DNA of 64,000 nt from Tychonema sp. LEGE 07203 (GTDB lineage Bacteria; Cyanobacteriota; Cyanobacteriia; Cyanobacteriales; Microcoleaceae), in NCBI RefSeq assembly GCF_015207285.1, contig NZ_JADEXD010000003.1:1-64000 (forward strand), given 5' to 3'. A model generated the notes under the pieces. That model did no database searches, was not told the DNA's origin, and was given only the letters and a program-made list of their open reading frames with translations. Every line of letters begins with the position of its first letter. The stretch's first letter is position 1. The position numbers were made by a program, and so were the translations under genes. Below, in pieces: positions 51,801-61,400 of this stretch.

Positions 51801-52164
51801 TTTTGGCGAAGGAACTCTCAAAGCTGCAATTAGTGAAAATTTGGATAAAATCTGTGAATTACTGCAAGTTGGAAATGTTGTGGTACCGGTTAAGGGATTA
51901 TTCGCCCAGACTTTACCCAAATACAAGTCAGCAATAGGAAGTATTGCGTTTCTGCACGCTGATGGAGATTGGTACGAGTCAACAATGGATATATTTAATA
52001 CGCTTTATGACAGCGTGATTGCTAACGGTTTGATTCAAGTTGATGATTACGGGCACTGGGAGGGCTGCAAGCAAGCAATACATGATTTTGAGAGGATGAA
52101 AGGCGAGTCATTTTCTCTGCATACCATTGATGAAACAGGAGTATGGTTTCAAAAGTTGAAGTAA
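48835..52164 (+). CDS. Multidomain glycosyltransferase - methyltransferase - TPR - CmcI-like - TylF-like fusion
   Basis: A 1109-aa cytoplasmic protein. Residues ~1-285: glycosyltransferase-like domain with DxD at 99-101 (YLWIDADAWVQD). ~335-560: class I SAM methyltransferase (KKALEIGCWLGWSACHLA, motif I near 388; LIFIDGEHEGEG). ~575-665: TPR-like helices. ~700-850: cephalosporin-hydroxylase/CmcI-like methyltransferase (TIIEIGSKHGGSALWFGD, VIEDADHTYETS). ~865-1109: TylF/MycF macrocin-O-methyltransferase-like domain (FVECGTYKGGSAALMAFV, FDTFEGMP, HADGDWYESTMD, VDDYGHWEGCKQAI). One glycosyltransferase and three methyltransferase modules in a chain suggest making and O-methylating a glycan. Convergent to the giant TPR-glycosyltransferase gene. 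Confidence 0.9.
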   Translation: MQIIIITAADANYFELVRGTILSVREKPEGANVAIGFFDLGCTPQQLQWLETQVNFIQKPDWNFDFPGKNEAPHYLKGLLARPFLRRYFPNFDIYLWIDADAWVQDWQAVELLVKGAAKRGLAVVPELDRGYYLAYGKLPWYWEFVSRDYQAVFGEEVAQQLHSYPTINAGVFALQKDAPHWELWAEYLEQGLQRHVSLMTDQIALNRLVYGTEMFDKTEMLPARCNWSCNFGLPVWDKQRACFVEPYLPHGAIGILHITGHKHDLVKLATTDGSQIEISLRYQPIQQPVSPQLKPTQITLPPQSEMNNNTLLPPGDYVSHGLKIVLPDAYFPNMIVGDTQTCSWPYLRREIQHNWYVDRRANSVGFLSRDEAHILYNTALQFAGKKALEIGCWLGWSACHLALAGVELDVIDPLLEREDIRQSVIDSIQGALNASGVQTSVKLVPGYSPQRVEQLAKDLNRKWSLIFIDGEHEGEGPLNDAIACEKLAEKDAIILFHDLAAPAVAKGLDYLKQRGWHTVIYQTMQIMGAAWRGNVAPIEHQPDPNVSWNLPAHLQGYSISGISNNQSVDREITVRQVHEMMQQAVALLHSNNPVEAMRLAEQVASLNIYVPGMHYLRSVCLSNAGRHQEALIMAKAELAIDPAHRQAQVQVENLTKALLQIKIPAQQRSWNTTLPREHLLLIQDATLNYSYRGVPMLKNPFDFTLYPLLFWNLKPLTIIEIGSKHGGSALWFGDMLNNFGIDGHIYSIDIFKVTSVQHPRVTYMKGNGRALEDLLTPDFINSLPRPLLVIEDADHTYETSSHVLEFFHPYLKQEEYIVIEDGIISDLEQDASYNSGPHKALKKFLAEHKDEYEIDSSYCDYFGYNMTWCTNGFLKKIKAPSSIGELFSNNQLDDEFQSILLVIRPYTLLSDSRLFSLYCLTKQICVEDLPGNFVECGTYKGGSAALMAFVIKHYSRRPRVLYAFDTFEGMPAPTEIDRHQGIPANLTDFGEGTLKAAISENLDKICELLQVGNVVVPVKGLFAQTLPKYKSAIGSIAFLHADGDWYESTMDIFNTLYDSVIANGLIQVDDYGHWEGCKQAIHDFERMKGESFSLHTIDETGVWFQKLK

Positions 52165-52476
52165 GCTGTCGCGCAAATAAACATTGCATATTCAGGGCGG
52201 GTTCTCCTGCCCAACCCCTACTCCCCACAAGATTTTTCGGGTTTTTTGATATACAGTTTGAATGCCGCAACGGCTTATGTTGTTTCCGGTTGCATGGGAA
52301 TGATTTAACCTTATTAGTACACAGAGTACACAGAGAGATTAGAGAGAAATGAATACAGGACGATGAAGAGAGGAATTGATATTAATACCAAATCCGAGTT
52401 TGTTATCCCCTTTATGAACCAGTCGGCCTTGGGGCCGACATCGTTTGTGTAAACCTGGTTTCAACCGCCGAATCAT
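52165..52476. other. Convergent spacer between the two giant genes
   Basis: No gene. Holds a perfect hairpin GTCGGCC-TTGG-GGCCGAC at 52422-52439 followed by a T-rich stretch (possible terminator), and a dispersed CTGGTTTCAACCGCCG motif near 52455. Confidence 0.55.
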
Positions 52477-55400
52477 CTAAAGAGTTATCACATCTAGAAA
52501 GCGCTTAATTTGTTTTTCCCAAGTCCAATCTAGCATGAAATTGGCTGCAGCTAAACCGCGATTTTTTGCTTCTGTGCGATTAGTATAAACTTGCTCCAAA
52601 GCATCAATAACTTCTGCAACATCCGACTCTCCCCAACCTTCTACACCGGGAAAATGAGCTGTCGGTTTAACTCGTCCCTGATGCGATAAAGGATAGCAAA
52701 TATTGCTGTAAATCAAGTCTAAATGACCAGTATTTGCTGATAAAATAGTCGGAATTCCGCAGGCCATACTTTCCATTGCGACTAAATTAGTGCCGCCTTC
52801 GCAACGGTTGGTGAAAACAGCGCAGTCGGCTTCTCGCAAAATTTGTCCTGAGAGGTGATTGGGTATTAAGCCAATGTCGATAAAAGATTCAACTGGTAAA
52901 CCGTTGGCTGCTAACCATTGGGAAATTCCTAAACTTCCGTCGCGGTTGATATTAGGAAATCCCGCAACGTTTCCGGTTTGTTCCATTCCCAGCATATATT
53001 GAGGCCAAAAGTTGTGCCACGCTGTTAGTAACAGTGCTTCTGGATGTTTGGCGCGAAATTGTTTGAAAGCGGCAATTACAATGTCTTGGCCTTTGCGATA
53101 TTCTAGTTTGCCGCCGGAGAAAATGACGAAGCGATCGCCAAATAGATTAGATTTGGGTGCAGGATGGAAAATTGTCGGGTCAATTCCTTGATTTACCATC
53201 GCCACATTTGTTAAGCCGCAGCTTCGCAAAACATCGGCATTCCAGTTAGAACCGGCGACAATTACGCTATATTTTTTGGCTTTTTCTAGTGCTTCTGCTG
53301 TGATTCGCGTGTCTTCAAAAAAGATGACTCCTACTTGACAAGCGCTGGTAATTTGATTCTCAACTCCAGACGAAACTAAATTATTTCCTAAACCGTAAAG
53401 TACGGGAAAGTTGCAAGCAATTTGTTTGTCATAATTCGCGGTTACTAATTGTTGAAAATCTTTCTGCTTTTCTATTAGGGGTAATAACAGCGATTTGTGC
53501 AGCGGATTGAGCGATTCTGAGCTGATGGATGGCGGTGCTAAAAGTGCTACTTCCCAGGCGGGATTTCGCAGCAGTTGCAGTGTTAAATTGATGCCGTAAA
53601 TTCCCCAGCCGCTGGTGATGCTGAGCGGCCAACTGATGCCGATTCCTGTTGTTTTTGGCGGGGTTTCTGGTGGGAGATTTTGAGGAATTAGCAGGGGCGG
53701 TGTGTTGGTTTCCTGCCCTTGGGAAGTATAAATTAGCTGTTCTAGGGCTGCTTTTACTCGATCGCCCACGCCATCCCAATCACCCGGTTTTTCCTGGCGA
53801 AACAACCGCACAGTAGGATACCAAGGACTATCTTCGCGATCGAGCATCCACCGCCAGTCGGCCACAAAAGACAGCAAAATCCACACCGGTTTGCCCAACG
53901 CCCCGGCTAAATGCGCCACAGCAGTATCGACGCAAATTACTAAATCCAGTTGGGAAATAATCGCTGCCGTCTCAGCAAAATCAATGCAATGTTTGCTCAA
54001 ATCTTGAACTTGCTGTTGATTTAATAAAGCGTAATCCTTCGCTGGCAAATCTTTTTGCAGGCTGTAAAAACTCGCTCCCGGAACATCTAAAAACCTTGCA
54101 AAATTGCTCAACTTACACGAGCGATCGTTGTTTTTGCGGTGCAGCGGGCCGCCCGCCCACACAATACCTACTTTTAGTTTATTGTTCGGCTCTAAGAAAA
54201 ATTTACCATCCTCTGGCGGAGCTAAATAAGGAATATTTACAGGTATATTTTCCAAAGTTGTTCCCAGAATTCTGGGCAAACTCATTAGCGGCGCTTGTAC
54301 TTGAAAATCCACCATATCTTGCGGCTTTGTTACTACAAGATCGATGCCGGCAACTTTTTCAAACAAACGCTTCAGCGACTGATGACAAGCCACAATAACT
54401 TTGCCACCTTTTTGCTTAACTAAAGGTGCGTACCGGATAAAATGAATGGTGTCGCCCAAACCTTGTTCGGGGTGCAACAATATTGTTTTTTCCTGCAAAT
54501 CGGAACCGTCCCAAAGCGGTTGCTCAAAATATCTGGGTTCCAATTCTTTCGTTTGCCAGCGCGATTCGTACTCGGCAAAACCGCGCTCAAAATTTCCCGT
54601 TAAGAGCAAAGCTAAGGCTAGTCTCAAACGCCAATTTGGTGATTCGGGACATAGTTGAATTGCTTTATTGTAGAATTCGATCGCCTCTGCGACTTTTCCC
54701 TGTTCTTCGAGGGCACAACCCAAGTATAAGTTCGTTTCGCTGAGATTGGGATTAATTTTTAGGGCTTGCTTGTAGTGGAAAATAGCCTCGGCTATTTGCC
54801 CGTTTTCCTGTTTGAAATAACCTAAATAACTGTGGGCTCCTGCGTGGTTTGGCGAGGCGACAATTACCTGTTCGTAGCGATCGGCTGCTTCTGCTTGTTT
54901 CCCTTGTTTTCGCAAGGCATTTGCTATGTGAAAATCGACATCAATTGCTGTCAGTTTTTGGGCAGATCCGAGACTGGGCGATGGCGATGTTTCCCTCACA
55001 CTCAAGGATTTTGTTAACTCTTGCAAAGCTATTTTTACCCGATCGCACACTTCCTCCCAATCGCCCGGTTTTTGCTGCCGAAACAACCGCGCCGTCGGAT
55101 ACCAAGGGCTGTCTTCGCGCTGCAACATCCACCGCCAATCCGGCGCAAAACACAGCAAAATCCATACCGGTTTGCCCAAAGCACCGGCTAAGTGAGCGAC
55201 AGCAGTATCGACGCAAATTACTAAATCCAGTTGCGATACCACCGCCGCAGTATCGGCAAAATCGTTCAAATTGTCGCTCAAATCGATCGCGGAAGTTTGA
55301 CTTAACAAAGTAAGATCGCCCGCCGATAATTTTTTCTGAAGACTGTAAAAAGTTACGCCCGGAATATCTAACAATTTCAGAAAATAGCTTAAATCACTCG

Positions 55401-58400
55401 ATCGCACAAAATCCTTCAAATGTTCCGAACTTCCCGCCCACACAATCCCCACTTTCAAATTGCGATTCCCTACGGGATAGCTGCGCTTCACGGAGTTTAG
55501 GGAAAATTGCCAATTCGGCGGCGCTGCTAAATAAGGAACATTTGCCGGTATATTTTCTAAATTTGTTCCCAGAATGTGCGGCAAACTCATCAGCGGTGCT
55601 TGCACTTGAAAATCGGACAATTCGTCCATCCGCACCGCCACTTGTTCGATGCCAGGAATCTGCTTGAATAAACGCTGGAGTTCTTGATAGCAAGAAAGGA
55701 TTACTTTGCCGCCTTTTTGCTGCACAATTGTTGCGTAGCGCACAAACTGAATTGCGTCGCCCAAACCTTGTTCGCAGCGAATCAAAATAGTTTTGCCGTG
55801 CAAATCTGAACCGTCCCAAATCGGCCGATCGAAATTCAACCACTGCGTTTTTTTTGCCCCATCGGTTTGCCAGCGCCATTCGTACTCGGCAAAACCGCGA
55901 AGCAAGTCACCTGTTAACAGCAGCGCTAAGGATAAATTGAAGTGAGCTTTAGCACAATTTTCATCTAAATTAATAGCTCGATTGTAACATGAAATTGCCC
56001 GCTCAACCTCGTTCTTGGCTTCTAAAACCGTGCCTAAATTGTTGAGCGCTTCTACGTGATTTGGCTGCAAAGATATTGCAGTTTCTAAACTCACCAAAGC
56101 TAGTTCGTATTGGCGTGTTTCTAAGAATAAATTTCCCAAGTGATAATGCCCTGTCGCGCTGTCAGGTTCTATCTCAATTGACAGACAATAAAGACGTTTA
56201 GCTTCTTCTAGCTGATTTGTTGCTTGCATGGCCGCGCCCAAATTTACGATGGCCGGCACGTAATTGGCATTGATGGAAAGTGCTTGATTAAAACAGGCGA
56301 TCGCACTTGACAACTCGCCCTGCTGCTGGAGTATCGCGCCGAGATTGTTGAGGGCTTTGACGTAAAGGGGATTTAGGGCGATCGCCTTTTGGAAACAAGA
56401 TATAGCATCGTCTATACGGCCCTGAGTTTGCAGAAAAATACCAAAGTTATTTTGGGATAGAGCGCAGTTTGGGTCGATTTCGATCGCGCGCTGATAATAT
56501 GTTGCAGCCCCTGTTAAATCGCCTGTTTGGTGCAGCGTCACCGCTAAATTTGTGGCTACTTCGATCGAATTCGGGCAGCTAACTAAAGCATTTTCAAAAC
56601 ACGTAATCGCCTCAATAAATTTTCCTTGCGACTTCAGCAGATTTCCCAGATCGAACTGTTGCTTAGCCAAGTCAATATTTAGCTGAATTTCTATTACTCC
56701 TCGTTCTTCCTGATGGTGAGCAATTCTTTCTCGGAGCGCCAAACCAACCGCTTCTAAAACTCCTTCCCAATCTTGTGCTGTTGACTGCCGAAACAAGCGC
56801 GCCGTCGGATACCAAGGGCTATCTTCCCGTTCCAACATCCACCGCCAATCCGGCACAAAACACAGCAAAATCCACAGGGGTTTGCCCAAAGCACCGGCCA
56901 AGTGCGCCACAGAAGTATCCACCGAAATTACTAAATCAAGAGCAGATATTGCGGCTGCTGTATCGGCAAAGTCGTGCAAATAAGAGCTTAAATCTGTCAC
57001 AGGCATTTGCTCTAACAAAGCGCGTTCTTCTGCTGTCATTTCCTTTTGCAAACTGTAAAAATCTGCTCCGGGAATATCTAATATTTTGGCTAACAAATTG
57101 AGCGAAAACGATCGCACTTTATTTTGTGAATTGTTAGTATTGCCGCACCAGACAATCCCTACTTTCAAATTAGCAGTTTGTCTCAAAGTAAATTCCCCGC
57201 CGGGAGGCGGAGCTAAATAAGGAACCTGGGCGGGTATAGTTTCTAAGGTTGTTCCCAGGAGGTGCGGCAAACTCATGAGGTGCGCGCGAACTTGAAAATC
57301 CGGCGCTGCTTCTGGACTAATTATTAACTGATCGATTCCCGCAACTCGTGCAAACAACCGCTGCAAGTGCGGCAAACACCAAACAATTACCCGACCGCCT
57401 TTTTGCTTGACTAATTCTGCGTAGCGGATAAATTGAATTGCATCGCCCAAACCCTGTTCCGGGCAAAGCAAAATTGTTTTTCCCTCCAAATCTTTGCCGT
57501 CCCAAATCGGTTGGAGAAAGTTGTATTGCGGGAACTGTTTTTTTTCAACTACCAGCCGCGATTCGTACTCTGCAAAACCGCGCTGAAAATCTCCCGCCAG
57601 CAGCAATGCTAAAGCTAAATTTAGGTGAGATTCGGGGTTGGCAATATTGAATTCAACTGCTCGATCGTAATAGGTGACAGCATCGGCAAATTGTCCGCCT
57701 TGGTGCAGAATGTTTCCCAAACCGTTGAGAGAATTGACGTAACCGGGTTTGAGTTCGATCGCCCGATTGTAACAATCCATCGCCTCCGTCATTTTTCCCG
57801 CTTCCTCAAAAGCTTTAGCGAGATTGTTCAAAGCTTCGGGAAAGTCGGGTTTCAGGCTCAAAGCTTGCTGATAGCAGGCGATCGCATCTTGAATTTTACC
57901 TTGTTTGTGCAGGACAATTGCCAGATTGCAGCGAGCGCCCGCACTGGCTGGATATTTTTGAATCGCTTGCTGGCAAAAGGCTAGAGCCTCATCTAACCGA
58001 TCTTGGTTTGACAGCCAATTCCCAAAAGCCAGATCGGTTGCTGCCAAATCGGGTTCCAGCGCCAGAGCTCGTTCGTAATAGGCGATCGCATCTGCAACTC
58101 GGCCCTGCCGGATCGAGGCGTATGCTAAGTTGTGCAAAGCGTCGAAATAATTGGGATCGAGCTCGATCGCCCTTTCGTAATTCGCGATCGCGCGATCGTA
58201 ATCCGCGCCCGCTTCCTCCCCTTGTTTCTCCAAAGCAATGCCCAAATTCAAATAAGCCGCCGCGCAATCAGGATTGACTTGAATCGCTTGCTGGTAAAGC
58301 TTTACAGCCTCATTCACATTCCCTTCTTCTTCCCGCAGCAGCCCCAAATTAATCATCGCTTCGGCGCAATTCGGGTTCAAAGACAGCGCCCGCTGGTATT

Positions 58401-61400
58401 GTGCGATCGCCTCTGCTGTCTCCCCTGCTTCCGCCAGGGCGCTGCCCAAATTGCTCGCAGTTTCCGCCAAATTCCCATCGATTTCTAGCGCTTTTTTGTA
58501 GTGCGCGATCGCCTCCGTCAAGCGCCCGCTTTGCTGTTTGACAACGCCTAAATTGTTGTGCGCCGCCGCGTAATCGGGATCGATCCGTAGCGCCCGCTCG
58601 TAACATTCGATCGCACCGCCAAAATTGCGCTGCACCTGCAAATCTCTGCCAGAGCGAAACTCTGCATCCGCCGCCGGCGCAGGTGCAGCCTCAACCAGAC
58701 GGCACAGAGATTGCACCACCCGATCGAAAACGCCCTCCCAGTCGCCCCTGCTGGGCTGGCGAAACAGCCGCGCCGTCGGATACCAAGGACTGTCTTCGCG
58801 CTCCAGCAGCCACCGCCAATCCGGCGAAAATGCCAGCAAAATCCACACCGGTTTGCCCAAAGCGCCCGCCAAATGGGCGACAGCGGTATCGACGCAAATT
58901 ACTAAATCCAATTCGGCGATCGCAGCAGCAGTATCGGCCAAATCCCCCAAATGCCGGCTCAAATCGACGATTGGAGTTCGATCCAACAGCGCGCGATCGG
59001 CCTGGGAAACCTCTTTCTGCAAGCTGTAAAAACTTACCCCCGAAACGTCCAAAAGCGGCAGAAACTGACTTAAACTGCAAGAACGCTGCATATTTTTGCG
59101 GTGTTTGGGATTCCCCGCCCAAACAATCCCAACTTTCAAATTGCGATCGGGCAAAAGCCCAAATTCAGCACCCGCAATCCCAGATAAATAAGCAGTATTT
59201 GCCGGAATTGTTTCCAGCGTTGTACCCAGAACATAGGGCAAACTCAACATCGGCACTTGCACGTCAAATTCCGGCAGCGGCTCGCCTCTAACTATTAGCA
59301 AATCAATCCCGTCAACCGTTGCAAACAAACGTTGCAATTGCGGGTAACAGCCAACAATTACCCTACCGCCTTTATTTTTGACAATCGCAGCGTAGCGCAC
59401 AAACTGAATCGAATCGCCCAAACCTTGTTCGGCGTGAAGCAAAATAGTCTTTCCATGCAAATTGGAACCATCCCACAGCGGCCGGTATTCTCTCGCAGCC
59501 ACTGTATTTTCCGGCCCAGTCATAAAACAGGAATGACCGATTTTAAATTCATTAATTTTCCAGCGCCACTCGTATTCGGCGAGACCATTTTCCAAATCTC
59601 CCGCCAACAGCAAAGCCAAGGACAAATTGAGGTGAGCGCTAGCATGATCTGGACTCAAAACAATCGCCCGTTTGTAGCAGGCGATCGCCTCTTCTACCGC
59701 GCCTTTTTCCAGAAAAGTCCTGCCTAAATTGTTAATAGCTTCCACAAAATCCGGCAGCAATTCTAGAGCTTTGTGATAATATTCTAGGGCATCTTCTAAA
59801 TTGCCTTGTTCTTGCAAAACTGTTGCCAGATTGTTGTAAGCTTCCCAACTGTGCGGGTTAATTTCCAGCGCCCGCCGGTAGAGGTTAACAGCCTCTAAAA
59901 GTTTGCCTTTTTCTTGCAGCGCCACCGCTAAATTTATCAGTGCGGGTACGAAATTCGGTTCGGCGGCAAGAGCTTGTTCGTAATGTGCGATCGCCTCTGC
60001 GACTTGACCTTTTTCCTCAAAAATTTTTGCCAAATTGTAAGCTGTTTGAGGAATATCTGGAGCCAGGGCTAAAGCTTCTCGGTAATGCGGAATAGCTGCA
60101 TCTAACTCGCCATTTTCTTGTTTGAGAAAACCATAATTAATCCGGGCTTGCACGCAATTTGGATCGAGAAATATGATTTGTTCGTAAAGGGCGATCGCCT
60201 CTTGCTTGTCGCCTGTTTCCATCAACTTTTCGGCTTGCTGCAACATATCCTCTAAAACAACCGAATTTTCCCCATTAGCCGCCCTAGTAATAGATGTTTC
60301 AATTGGCGGCATTTGCTCGATTGCTACGCGGTTGGCCAGCGCTTCGCCCGCTGTCAAAAATATTTTTTGGCTATCCTCAACCAAGCTAGCATTTGTCATT
60401 TCCAGCGCTGCAGCACCGACTGTCTTTGCGATGGACAAATTTTTAGTATTATCCTCGGAATAAGTAGCAGAATTGGCGATCGCCAACAAACTCAAAGCCG
60501 CCCGCACATCCTGAAACAATTCTTGCCAACTTTCCGGCTGACTTTGGCGGAAAAGCCTAGCAGTTGGATACCAAGGATTGTCTTCGCGATCCAGCAGCCA
60601 GCGCCAGTCAGGAGCAAAAGAAAGCAGCACCCAAACCGGTTTTCCCAAAGCACCCGCCAAGTGCGCCACAGAAGTATCGACACTAATCACCAAATCCAGT
60701 TGAGATATAGCAGAAGCCGTATCAGCAAAGTCGTTCAGGTGCGGGCTCAAATCCGGCACCAAGTGGTGGTTGAGCAAAGTGCGATCGCTCTCGGACAAGT
60801 TTTTTTGTAAACTATAAAAAGCAATTCCCGCCACATCAAAAAACGGAATAAAATCGCTCAAACTGCAAGAGCGCTGATTGTCTTTCCGCCTGGTTGGATT
60901 CCCCGCCCACACAATCCCCACCTTAAATTTTGCATCAGAAGCCAGCGCAAATTTGCACTCAGCAGGCGGAGCTAAATAAGGAACATTTGCCGGGATTGTT
61001 TCCAGAGTTGTCCCCAAAATTCTGGGCAAACTCATCAGCGGTGCGTGAAAGTCAAATACTGGTAAACCCTCAAAACTAACTGATAAATATTCAATGCCGG
61101 CAACAGTCGCAAACAACCGCATCAGTTCCCGATAGCAAGCCACCATAACTTTAGCACCTCGGCTGCGAAGAATCGGCGCGTAGCGAATAAACTGAATCGA
61201 ATCGCCCAAGCCTTGTTCGACGTGCAGTAAAATAGTTTTAGAATCCAAATCCGAACCATCCCAAAGCGGCTGTTGAAATTGCCTCGGTTGTAGTTGCGGA
61301 GTGCGCCACCGCCACTCGTATTCAGCAAAACCGCGCTGATAATCTCCGAACAACAGCAAAGTTAAACTAAATTCGAGGTGTGCGGTGGCGTTGTCGGGCT

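Noticed and set aside
54849-55313. 154-aa plus-strand frame and similar ones opposite the giant TPR gene
   Set aside because: They recur at equivalent positions of each module, as expected for shadows of a repeated gene.
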